Under the pieces are notes generated by a model. It was not told the origin of the DNA, did not search any database, and saw nothing but the letters and a program-made list of their open reading frames with translations. This document shows positions 1 through 5,860 of a stretch of DNA of 12,015 nucleotides, piece after piece (the first letter of the stretch is position 1; the number at the start of each line of letters is the position of its first letter). This DNA is from Hyphomicrobium sp. GTDB taxonomy: Bacteria > Pseudomonadota > Alphaproteobacteria > Rhizobiales > Hyphomicrobiaceae. Location of the stretch: NCBI GenBank assembly GCA_030598645.1, contig JAUVPN010000038.1, forward strand, positions 1 through 12,015. The letters are read 5' to 3'. The translations under genes and the position numbers were made by a program.

Positions 1-825
1 AATACGTTGCGGGTAACGCTGGAGGATCAGATTGTCGTCGTGAGGATCAACGATTCTGAGGTCGCGCGGTTTCGCGGTCAGACACCGGAAGGGCCAAGTC
101 GCGTTGGTCTTGTGGCTGCGTCCTCTCCTAATGCCGCCAACACCTGGCGCCTCAGCGACTTGAAGGTGACAAATGTTCCGCCGGACAAGAATCCGGTCAA
201 GCGCGCAAATGTTAAAAAGAAGTCCGCTGACACACGTGCTTCTGCGCCCGGATGCGCCGACGGCAAAGTTCTGTTTGTAGACAACTTCAGGGCACACGAC
301 CCGACTTGGGGCAGAAAAGACGCCCGCCTGAAAATTTCTTCGGGCAAGGCCGTCTTTACCCCAGTGCCGGGCACGCGGACCTTCCGTTGGAACCGTGTGT
401 TTGTATTCGACGATCTCGACGCTTGCGCAACCCTAAGTCTGGCCAAGCGCACATCGGACGCGACTGCAAGCTATGCTGGCATGATGTTTTGGGTTGAAGA
501 CAACAAGAACTACTACCAGGCAGTGATTGCGCCCAATGGCTATTTCACGATCGCGCGCATAGTCAACGGGAGGGAGGCTCCCTCGCGTCCTGTCAAATGG
601 ACCAAGACGGATGCCATCAAGTACGGAGCAAAAAAGAAAAACACCTTAAGGCTGATCCTCAAGAGCGATCAAGTCGGGGTTTTGATCAACGGTAAGGAGG
701 TTGCCAGCTTTAGAGGCGAGCCCCCATCGCGACCAAGCTATGTCGGTTTGCTCGCGGCATCGGCGCCGAGCAAGAGAGGCGACACGTGGTCCATTAGCGG
801 CTTCAAAATAACTGAACCACAATAG
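1..825 (+). CDS. Two-copy beta-sandwich-like protein, 5' end outside the window
   Basis: The reading frame is open from base 1 with no convincing start, so this is the C-terminal 274 residues of a longer protein. It contains a clear internal duplication. Residues 1-58 (NTLRVTL, INDSEVARFRG, VGLVAAS, NTWRLSDLKVT) match residues 214-272 (NTLRLIL, INGKEVASFRG, VGLLAAS, DTWSISGFKIT), a repeat period of about 213 residues. A basic linker at about 60-80 separates the truncated first copy from the complete second copy. The second copy starts near CADGKVLFVDNF (about 85) and has two cysteines near 85 and 142 that may pair. The strand-rich pattern, with NGYFTIARIVNG and a final VGLLAAS..TWSISGFKI, resembles concanavalin A/LamG-like or DUF1080-type ligand-binding folds; that is inference. 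Any signal peptide would lie upstream. Carbohydrate binding outside the cell is possible but unproven. A terminator follows 26 bases after the stop. Confidence 0.7.
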   Translation, partial: NTLRVTLEDQIVVVRINDSEVARFRGQTPEGPSRVGLVAASSPNAANTWRLSDLKVTNVPPDKNPVKRANVKKKSADTRASAPGCADGKVLFVDNFRAHDPTWGRKDARLKISSGKAVFTPVPGTRTFRWNRVFVFDDLDACATLSLAKRTSDATASYAGMMFWVEDNKNYYQAVIAPNGYFTIARIVNGREAPSRPVKWTKTDAIKYGAKKKNTLRLILKSDQVGVLINGKEVASFRGEPPSRPSYVGLLAASAPSKRGDTWSISGFKITEPQ

Positions 826-851
826 CATTCTTGGGACGTGTAGAGTGTGCT

Positions 852-887
852 GAGGTTCACGCCGTCGCATGAACCTCGCTATTTTTT
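852..887 (+). terminator. Intrinsic terminator of the upstream plus-strand gene
   Basis: A perfect 8-bp stem GAGGTTCA (852-859) / TGAACCTC (870-877) with a 10-base loop is followed on plus by GCTA and six T (882-887). It lies 26 bases after the stop at 825. It overlaps the last codons of the convergent rpoH gene. On minus no T-run follows the stem, so it terminates plus transcription only. Confidence 0.7.
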
Positions 888-1762
888 GCGGCGTTCTGCA
901 CTGCCTTTTGCACTTTCTCGAAGGCGCGTACTTCGATCTGGCGGATGCGTTCGCGGGACACGCCAAACTCCGTGGAGAGATCCTCAAGAGTGATGGGACT
1001 ATCTGTTAGGCGCCGCGCCTCGAAAATGCGACGCTCGCGATCGTTTAGCGAAGAGAGCGCGTTGGAAAGGTAGCCCCTGCGCTGATCGAGTTCTTGTGTT
1101 TCGGCAAGTTGATCTTCCTGACTCGGCGCGTCGTCGACAAGCCAATCCTGCCATTCTCCTGCTTCCGTATCGGCGCGAACCGGCGCGTTAAGAGATGAAT
1201 CTCCGCCCAGCCGACGATTCATAGACACGACGTCGGTTTCACTAACCCCCAACTTACGGGCAATCGTCTGCACGTGGTCGGGGTGCAAGTCCCCCTCGTC
1301 TAAGGCGCGCAACTGACTCTTTGCGCGACGTAGATTGAAAAATAATTTTTTCTGCGCGGCTGTGGTGCCCATCTTAACTAGGCTCCACGAACGCAGAATG
1401 TATTCCTGGATCGAGGCGCGGATCCACCACATCGCATACGTAGCGAGACGGAAGCCCTTATCGGGGTCGTAGCGCTTCACAGCCTGCATCAGGCCGACGT
1501 TGCCCTCCGAGATCACCTCGCCGATCGGTAGCCCGTAGCCGCGGTAGCCCATGGCGATGCGCGCTACAAGACGCAAGTGAGACGTTACTAGCTTCTCGGC
1601 CGCATCCGAGTCTTCGTGTTCTTGCCAGCGCTTAGCCAGCATGAACTCCTCACCCGGCTCCAGCATTGGAAACTTACGGATGTCATCTAAATAGCGCGAC
1701 AGGCCCATCGAGCCCTGCGCAATTGTTGGTAGTCTTGCCGCCATCATCTTACCAGTTGCCAT
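857..1762 (-). CDS. rpoH: RNA polymerase heat-shock sigma factor RpoH (sigma-32)
   Basis: A 301-residue group 3 sigma factor that directs RNA polymerase to heat-shock and protein-quality genes. Region 1.2 (SRYLDDIRKFPMLEPGEE, about 22-39) precedes region 2 (SHLRLVARIAMGYRGYGLP to RLATYAMWWIRASIQEYIL, about 61-123). The RpoH box QKKLFFNLRR at 137-146 distinguishes RpoH from RpoD and RpoS. Region 4.2 has the DNA-binding helix-turn-helix LEDLSTEFGVSRERIRQIE (about 259-277). Length is normal for the family. ATG at 1762 gives the expected N terminus but has no strong ribosome binding site; ATGs at residues 6 and 7 are alternatives. rluD lies upstream on the same strand, a pairing I recall as common in Rhizobiales. 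The last codons overlap the convergent gene's terminator. Alphaproteobacteria often carry several RpoH paralogues, and which one this is cannot be told. Confidence 0.95.
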   Translation of the reverse strand: MATGKMMAARLPTIAQGSMGLSRYLDDIRKFPMLEPGEEFMLAKRWQEHEDSDAAEKLVTSHLRLVARIAMGYRGYGLPIGEVISEGNVGLMQAVKRYDPDKGFRLATYAMWWIRASIQEYILRSWSLVKMGTTAAQKKLFFNLRRAKSQLRALDEGDLHPDHVQTIARKLGVSETDVVSMNRRLGGDSSLNAPVRADTEAGEWQDWLVDDAPSQEDQLAETQELDQRRGYLSNALSSLNDRERRIFEARRLTDSPITLEDLSTEFGVSRERIRQIEVRAFEKVQKAVQNAAKNSEVHATA

Positions 1763-2181
1763 GCACCAAAAAAGCTACGGGCTGGCTGTTCTGTTCCCTT
1801 TATCTCCCGCGGCTAGCCCAACGCCGCGATATTATCGCGCCTTCCTAGGCCAGACGCATCATTAACGTTTCGGGCTTGGCCGATCCGTTGTTACGATTAT
1901 CTCGCACCCAAACATTCGATTATACGAAAGACTGGGCTGGTCGGATGCGTTCGGACCTTTGGTTGCCTGACAGATCAGTATGCCCGACGCAGTAAACTCG
2001 CCAAAGAACCGCGACAAACACAAGGCGTTTTGCATTAATTTTAGGCAATGCTGCTGCGGTAACTCTCATGGCTAGAAATGATTGTTCTTAGGAAATGCAT
2101 CGGAATTCACGAAGGGTAACAACGTATCTCGATTGCGTGAAGGCGCTGGCCGTTGTTCTGGCAGGTTATTCGATATTTGCG
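1763..2181. other. Intergenic region between rluD and rpoH, probable rpoH promoter region
   Basis: No supportable gene lies in these 419 bases. The region is upstream of rpoH and should hold its promoters. Minus-strand -10-like hexamers are visible: TATAAT at 1919-1924 and GATAAT at 1897-1902. Neither has a good TTGACA-like partner at 16-18 bases, and no convincing CTTG-type sigma-32 promoter was found. A 15-base palindrome at 1825-1839 is listed separately. No clear intrinsic terminator follows the rluD stop, so readthrough into rpoH is possible. Confidence 0.5.
1825..1839. promoter_or_regulatory. Perfect palindrome upstream of rpoH, possible operator
   Basis: CGCGATA (1825-1831), one base, then TATCGCG (1833-1839) forms a perfect inverted repeat. 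It is centred about 70 bases upstream of the rpoH start. The size and symmetry suit a dimeric regulator's operator. A role as an RNA hairpin in the rpoH leader is also possible. No regulator is identified. Confidence 0.3.
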
Positions 2182-3195
2182 TTAAAGCGCCACTTCCAGC
2201 GCCTCAATGAGTGCACGCAACTCATCATTTGGCGGACTGGAAAAGTGTAGACGCCTACCGCTGACAGGGTGCTCGAAACCTAGTTCACTGGCATGTAGGG
2301 CTTGGCGCCCTAGTTGCTTGAGTCTTTGTTGTGCCGTTTCGTTTAGAGTCTTGATGCTAGCCTTGAAGCCGCTACCGTAACTGGAATCTCCGAGTATGGG
2401 GTGTCCGCAGTGGGCAAGATGTACGCGGATCTGATGCGTGCGTCCGGTCTCTAGTTGCAATTTTAGAAGCGAAACCGGGCGGGCGCCGCTGGCACTTTCG
2501 AAAGTCTTGAGAACCTCGTAGTGCGTTACCGCGCGCCGCCCGGTTTCAGCCTTAGCCACCGCCATCTTAGTGCGATTGGTTGGGCTGCGTCGCAGAGGTG
2601 CATCGATGCTACCGCGCCGGTGCACGGGCGTTCCCCACACGAGCGCGAGATATGTGCGTTCCAGCCGTCCGTCCGCGCCGTGTGCCGCAAACTGTTCACT
2701 CAAACCCTGATGTGATGCGTCCGTTTTTGCTACTACGAGCAGCCCCGACGTCCCCTTGTCCAGGCGATGCACAATGCCTGGTCGCTTTACGCCGCCAATC
2801 CCGGACAGGCTTGCGCCGCAGTGGGCAATAAGCGCGTTGACGAGCGTACCCGAGGCATGACCCACCGCAGGATGCACTACGAGGTGGGCTGGCTTATCGA
2901 TAACGATGAGCTGATCATCCTCGTAGACGAGATTGAGCGCCATTTTTTCCGGTGCAGGCGTGGCCGGTTCAGGCTCGGGTACCGAGACGGTAAAGGTCTC
3001 GCCTGGTTTGACCCTGTGTGCTCCGTCTCTTATGGTCTCCGCCGCCTCGCTAGAGACGTTACCCGTACGGATCAGCGCTTGGATTCGCGCCCGGCTAAAC
3101 CCCTCGGTTCGCCCCGTCAGGAAGCGGTCCAAACGGGCCCCGGCGTCGTCTGGTCCTGCTGCTACCGTGACTAGATGTTCGCGAATTGCTGTCAT
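2182..3195 (-). CDS. rluD: Large-subunit rRNA pseudouridine synthase, RluD family
   Basis: A 337-residue RluA-family pseudouridine synthase. RluD isomerises uridines in helix 69 of 23S rRNA during large-subunit assembly. An N-terminal S4-type RNA-binding domain (ARLDRFLTG, FSRARIQALIRTGNV, about 20-47) precedes the catalytic domain (YEDDQLIVIDKPAHLVVHP, about 91-109). The signature HRLDKGTSGLLVVAK is at 143-157, with D146 as the expected catalytic aspartate. RTHQIRVHLAHCGHPILGD (252-270) is a further family motif. The frame is open upstream to 3423, but those 76 extra residues are low-complexity and basic and overlap the divergent gene. ATG at 3195 gives the usual MTAIREH-like start, with a weak GAGGG just upstream. 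The RluC or RluA subtype cannot be fully excluded, but the S4 domain and alphaproteobacterial context favour RluD. Confidence 0.9.
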   Translation of the reverse strand: MTAIREHLVTVAAGPDDAGARLDRFLTGRTEGFSRARIQALIRTGNVSSEAAETIRDGAHRVKPGETFTVSVPEPEPATPAPEKMALNLVYEDDQLIVIDKPAHLVVHPAVGHASGTLVNALIAHCGASLSGIGGVKRPGIVHRLDKGTSGLLVVAKTDASHQGLSEQFAAHGADGRLERTYLALVWGTPVHRRGSIDAPLRRSPTNRTKMAVAKAETGRRAVTHYEVLKTFESASGARPVSLLKLQLETGRTHQIRVHLAHCGHPILGDSSYGSGFKASIKTLNETAQQRLKQLGRQALHASELGFEHPVSGRRLHFSSPPNDELRALIEALEVAL

Positions 3196-3228
3196 CGCCC
3201 TCGCGCGGCCCTTGTAGGAGTGAGTTCT

Positions 3229-3624
3229 ATGCAAGCGTCCAGCAGCGTCGCCCCTGGCTCGCAACAATCTACGAGCGGTCCCATGCCTTCTGCTCAAAAT
3301 CCCAATGCGCGGTTGCAGAGTATCCTTAAACTCGTGGTCATTGCGCTGGGCATTTTGTTGGTAGCGGGACTGGCGATCGTGATCGGCCGCATTATCTATC
3401 TCGCGTCGGTGCCTTCTGCACAACCCGTAGCGTCTGCCATGGTAAGCTCAAATCAGACCCTGCAACTGCCACCGGGCTCGGAAGTACGCTCCGTCTCGCT
3501 TTCGGGCAATCAGATGGCCGTGTACTACGAGATGCCAGAAGGTTCCGGCATTGCCGTTCTCGATCTCGCTACGGGCCGGAAAGCAACGCACGTATCGATC
3601 GTGCCTGCACCCCCGCGCGACTGA
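3229..3624 (+). CDS. Single-pass membrane protein divergent from rluD (DUF6476-like)
   Basis: A 131-residue protein of unknown function. A Ser/Gln/Pro-rich N terminus (1-28) leads into one hydrophobic helix (about 32-57: ILKLVVIALGILLVAGLAIV and on), then a short domain (about 76-125) with LPPGSEVRSVSLSGNQMAVYY and IAVLDLATGR, which reads as beta strands. Lack of basic residues after the helix suggests the C-terminal part is periplasmic. ATG at 3229 is preferred because AGGAG sits 8 bases upstream; the frame extends to an ATG at 3175, but that start would overlap rluD. It lies only 33 bp from the rluD start, divergently. I recall small proteins of this type (DUF6476) next to rluD in alphaproteobacteria, but this assignment is from memory. 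Confidence 0.8.
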   Translation: MQASSSVAPGSQQSTSGPMPSAQNPNARLQSILKLVVIALGILLVAGLAIVIGRIIYLASVPSAQPVASAMVSSNQTLQLPPGSEVRSVSLSGNQMAVYYEMPEGSGIAVLDLATGRKATHVSIVPAPPRD

Positions 3625-3664
3625 ATACTTGTTTGCCTCTGCGCACGACGCCTGAAGGAAAGGC

Positions 3665-3694
3665 TTGATCGAGAGGCCTTGCCTCCCATATACG
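3665..3694 (+). promoter_or_regulatory. Candidate sigma-70-type promoter of tRNA-Glu
   Basis: TTGATC (3665-3670) is followed after 16-18 bases by a -10-like CATATACG stretch (3687-3694). This would start transcription near 3701, about 9 bases before the mature tRNA 5' end. Spacing and position fit a dedicated tRNA promoter. Neither hexamer is perfect. Confidence 0.4.
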
Positions 3695-3709
3695 TTGATC
3701 TTTCGCGCT

Positions 3710-3785
3710 GCCCCGTTCGTCTAGTGGCCTAGGACGCCAGCCTCTCACGTTGGTAACAGGGGTTCGAGTCCCCTACGGGGCGCCA
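3710..3785 (+). tRNA. tRNA-Glu (anticodon CTC)
   Basis: The 76-base cloverleaf is complete. The acceptor stem is GCCCCGT (3710-3716) with ACGGGGC (3775-3781), discriminator G at 3782 and an encoded CCA (3783-3785). The anticodon arm is CCAGC, CTCTCAC, GTTGG, giving anticodon CTC, which reads GAG. The T arm carries GGTTCGAGTCC. The layout closely follows bacterial tRNA-Glu. No obvious terminator follows. Confidence 0.95.
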
Positions 3786-4094
3786 CTTCTCCACTAAAAT
3801 GATTTCATATCATAGACTTAGCGAAGGTGGCACACCGCTTGGCTTGGAGAGTGGGACACTTATGTTTCATCTTTGGCCCTCACGGGCAGGGGTACTACGT
3901 TCGCTCCGAGCTTTCTATGATTGACGGCGAACGCTTATCTTTCTGTCTCCTTCAACGATTTACAACTGAACCAAGCGATAAGCCGGTGCGCGCTGGCGCC
4001 AGCTTCGACGAGTAACATAACGGCGGCCTTTGGAGAGGGTGAGCGGAAAAGTGCTCTAGCCCGGCCGCGTTAAACCCATTGGTGCATTTTGAGC

Positions 4095-4141
4095 AAAAGA
4101 AGGGCGCTGGCCCAACGGGAGTAGGTAGGTCCAGCGCCCTT
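4095..4141 (-). terminator. Strong minus-strand intrinsic terminator
   Basis: A perfect 11-bp stem AAGGGCGCTGG / CCAGCGCCCTT (4141-4131 with 4110-4100 on minus) and a 20-base loop are followed on minus by CTTTTGC. Together with the last two stem bases the tail reads TTCTTTT. On plus the stem is followed by AGTCTGCC, so it works as a terminator only on minus. No protein gene ends here, which implies a non-coding transcript. Confidence 0.55.
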
Positions 4142-4231
4142 AGTCTGCCACCATGCTCAGGGGGAGATGGCAATCTTCCGCAAGGGGGGAGCGGAAGGGT
4201 GGCGGCATCATAGGTAGGGAGGGTTCGCCGC
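4095..4231 (-). ncRNA. Candidate small RNA: four hairpins with C-rich loops
   Basis: Read on minus, four stem-loops follow each other with short spacers. SL1: GCGGC/GCCGC (4231-4227, 4206-4202), 20-base loop containing ACCCTCCCTACC. SL2: CTTCCGC/GCGGAAG (4197-4191, 4181-4175), loop TCCCCCCTT. SL3: TGCCATC/GGTGGCA (4172-4166, 4152-4146), loop TCCCCCTGAGCAT. SL4: an 11-bp stem (4141-4131, 4110-4100), then CTTTTGC. SL3 includes a G-U pair on minus that is an A-C mismatch on plus, which supports the minus strand. Each loop exposes a C-rich stretch able to pair with G-rich ribosome binding sites. This resembles the anti-Shine-Dalgarno hairpin RNAs of alphaproteobacteria (alpha-r14, CcsR, 'cuckoo' RNAs), a comparison from memory. 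The 5' end is uncertain: a TTGACC at 4238-4233 has no well-spaced -10. A structured element of a repeat is the alternative. Confidence 0.45.
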
Positions 4232-4401
4232 TGGTCAAGATCGTTTAGGTGTGAAGTTTTTTTTAGGATGCGCGATCGAGGAACACTGCTCGTTCCGACA
4301 GCCAACCCGAGCCTGCGCCGACCACAACTGACCTCGGGAACCCGAGATAGATCTAACCGGAAGCTGAGGGCTGCTGTGTCAGCCAAGTCTGGGGAGTGGA
4401 A

Positions 4402-4432
4402 CATGTCCGTTGTAACCTCGAAAGCGGACATG
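4402..4432. repeat. Degenerate hairpin repeat, copy 1 (MSALPPKAD type)
   Basis: CATGTCCG (4402-4409) and CGGACATG (4425-4432) are perfect 8-base inverted arms around a 15-base loop. In the ATG frame on plus it reads MSVVTSKADM. This is a variant of the MSALPPKADI peptide seen in many spurious ORFs of Bradyrhizobium-like genomes, a family recognised from memory. A related copy lies at 5832-5860. Confidence 0.45.
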
Positions 4433-4500
4433 CGATTACGCTGCTATTGGTTTAACGACGTTGAGACGCACAATCGCCCTGCCGTCATTGTTACGACTAC

Positions 4501-4800
4501 TTATTTATTCGCAAAAATATTCTGCGCTGGCCGGATATCGTACATGCGGTCCAACGTGCCATGATCCGACGGTTGTCTTTGGATCGAAAGTAGGAATTCA
4601 TCCACAAACGCGGAAGGGCTCACGTTGTCTTCTTCACCGCTAACTTTTGCTTTGGCTCGCATTGCTTCTAAGCCGGACGCCAAATTTTCCATGCAGACGA
4701 TGCGCGAAAAAATCATGTGCTTGATGTCGCCTCGCGGCCGGCAAACCTCGCCATATCCATTATGAACTTTGCCGTCGGGTTGAGCCGGGAAGTAGCGCAT
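4501..4800 (-). pseudogene. Out-of-frame C-terminal part of the cysteine-peptidase-like gene
   Basis: A 99-residue frame whose first part (DGKVHNGYGEVCRPRGDIKH, then MIFSRI) looks like the natural continuation of the gene at 4713-5516. I recall related secreted proteins ending in a W-x-S-N..GYG..VPRSDIKRMVFSRL-like segment. It is shifted by one base relative to the upstream frame, consistent with a single-base deletion near 4800. Restoring one base would give one ORF of 1017 bases (338 residues) from 5516 to 4501. The remainder (ENLASGLEAM to IRPAQNIFANK) is polar and helical-looking. The alternative is a separate overlapping gene starting at ATG 4800, which does have GGGAAG about 9 bases upstream. 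No good -1 slippery heptamer was seen. Confidence 0.45.
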
Positions 4801-5516
4801 CTCACGTCGCTTCCCACGCTTCGTCCGCCCTTGTTTCTGATTTCCCAGAAACGGATCATCTCTGTCCCTGCGGTCACCTTGCGGCCCGTGAACACAACCT
4901 GGTGTCCACGCTCAGATTTGCGCCGATTGACTCCGCCGCTCTTGAAATATTCAATTCCGACGTTTTCATTCCAAAAAATTTTCAGAAAATCGCCCGACCG
5001 CACATACGACAACGTATCATCGCGAAAGCTTATGCCAGTACCCGTATGTTTCAAAAAGGCAGCGCTACCTGCACCGTTAGCGTTGAAGATCCAGAACGGA
5101 CCTTGCCCATCCAGCATCGGGGTGCCGTCCGGCCGGGCTTTGACGGCTTGTAGCGCGCTAATTTGCTCAACGCTTAAGTTGATCTGTCCGCTGTTGTGCA
5201 AGCGCGAGACCAGATGCATATAGAGGGCGTAGGCCGCGCTTGTGCAATGGGATGGATGGCCATCGCGAACATGTAACCCTAAGCGGCCCCCGAGCTGGTG
5301 CACAGCTATGACCGGCAGCGCAACGCGGCTTCCTCTGACCTCGCAGCCGCCACCTTTGGGAAGGCTATCGATGATCTCAAGGATAATCGTATTGTAGTCT
5401 ATGTCTTTGCACGCAATGTTGCTTGGGGTGTTTGCGCTCGTACTTGATGAGAGCACCGCCAAGACGAGCAGCACCGTAAGCATTAGCTGCAAAGCTGATT
5501 TACCAATGATAGGCAT
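4713..5516 (-). CDS. Secreted cysteine-peptidase/amidase-like protein, probably frameshifted
   Basis: As read, 267 residues. Residues 1-28 form a signal peptide (K6, then hydrophobic LMLTVLLVLAVL, cleavage likely after STSA), so the product is exported. The body resembles NlpC/P60-like (papain-fold) proteins. C91 in GHPSHCTSAAYALYMHLV starts a helix as the nucleophile does, and GDFLKIFWN (175-183) with H205 in RGHQVVF fits the catalytic His strand. A third polar residue would lie further on, near FWEIRN. C36 and C58 could form a disulfide. The substrate is unknown; peptide or peptidoglycan cleavage is inference. The final 35 or so residues in this frame (from about SDVRCATSR) look unrelated to the fold, while the overlapping frame to 4501 continues it better. 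The start at 5516 gives a proper signal peptide but only a weak ribosome binding site. No partner gene is adjacent. Confidence 0.6.
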   Translation of the reverse strand: MPIIGKSALQLMLTVLLVLAVLSSSTSANTPSNIACKDIDYNTIILEIIDSLPKGGGCEVRGSRVALPVIAVHQLGGRLGLHVRDGHPSHCTSAAYALYMHLVSRLHNSGQINLSVEQISALQAVKARPDGTPMLDGQGPFWIFNANGAGSAAFLKHTGTGISFRDDTLSYVRSGDFLKIFWNENVGIEYFKSGGVNRRKSERGHQVVFTGRKVTAGTEMIRFWEIRNKGGRSVGSDVRCATSRLNPTAKFIMDMARFAGREATSST

Positions 5517-5638
5517 TGATGTTGCCGCCCCCGTCCCTCGCGAAGTGTGGAAGCTTCCGTACCAGTCACATCGAAACTATTGCTATCGCAAACCCAGCTC
5601 GCCGTACAGCAACGCATTTCCTACCTTCTCTTCGCTGA

Positions 5639-5779
5639 ATGTCACCGTACCGCAACACTGCTCAGCGCAGCAATTATTTTGAGCGGGAGGTGTTGTGTGC
5701 GGGGGTGAAAGAAGGTGTCTGCAGTGAAACGGTGACGGTCGAGAATCTCAACGCCCTGCTCAAGCCATCGGGCGGCTAG
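5639..5779 (+). pseudogene. Possible coding relic or very small gene (46 aa)
   Basis: From ATG 5639 the frame encodes 46 residues ending KEGVCSETVTVENLNALLKPSGG (given here from 5709, split VKEGVCSETV / TVENLNALLKPSGG) and TAG at 5777-5779. The ending looks protein-like, with third-position G/C. No ribosome binding site precedes 5639; GGGAGG lies 11 bases upstream of a GTG at 5709. It may be the 3' remnant of a larger gene lost upstream. No family is recognised. Confidence 0.15.
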
Positions 5780-5831
5780 ACTGCTGGGCTTCGGTTTCGA
5801 CACTTAGCCGACATCTAAACTGTCTCGGAGA

Positions 5832-5860
5832 ATATCCGCTTACGGGGGCAGAGCGGACAT
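5832..5860. repeat. Degenerate hairpin repeat, copy 2 (MSALPP type)
   Basis: ATATCCGCT (5832-5840) and AGCGGACAT (5852-5860) pair with one mismatch around an 11-base loop. Read on minus, it starts ATGTCCGCTCTGCCCCC, giving MSALPP and then a stop. It shares the TGTCCG..CGGACA core with the copy at 4402-4432. The two copies flank the cysteine-peptidase-like gene. Confidence 0.45.

Larger units (their letters stand above)
3786..4500. other. Gene-poor region after tRNA-Glu
   Basis: I find no convincing protein gene in these 715 bases. Open frames exist (plus 3827-4015, minus 3952-4431, plus 4268-4564), but they mutually overlap, lack conserved-looking sequence and mostly lack ribosome binding sites. 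The region holds the candidate hairpin RNA at 4095-4231, an 8-base plus-strand T-run at 4257-4264 with no good stem before it, a 14-base near-palindrome CTCGGG-AA-CCCGAG at 4333-4346, and a hairpin repeat at 4402-4432. A degraded or foreign segment next to a tRNA would fit, but no integrase or repeated tRNA end is visible. Confidence 0.5.

Noticed and set aside
1763..1820. Possible RNA thermometer in the rpoH leader
   Set aside because: Only 5-bp GGGCT/AGCCC pairing was found, and there is no identifiable ribosome binding site to occlude.
2521..3174. Several plus-strand frames inside rluD
   Set aside because: They are antisense to a strongly supported gene with catalytic motifs and show no family features.
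3196..3423. N-terminal extension of RluD by 76 residues
   Set aside because: It is basic, lacks similarity to the family and would overlap the divergent gene's preferred start and ribosome binding site.
3659..3680. Inverted repeat AAGGC/GCCTT before tRNA-Glu as a terminator
   Set aside because: The stem is only 5 bp and no T-run follows; the bases are better explained as part of the tRNA promoter region.
3827..4015. Plus-strand 62-codon frame starting GTG after tRNA-Glu
   Set aside because: GAAGG overlaps the start codon instead of preceding it, and no recognisable motif or hydrophobic segment is present.
3952..4431. Minus-strand open frame of 159 codons
   Set aside because: It runs through the four hairpins and ends in non-conserved-looking sequence; Pro/Leu/Arg-rich composition fits translated structured DNA, and its start ATG lies in a repeat arm.
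4717..5223. Plus-strand 168-codon frame antisense to the cysteine-peptidase-like gene
   Set aside because: It has no motif or ribosome binding site, while the minus strand encodes a signal peptide and plausible catalytic residues.
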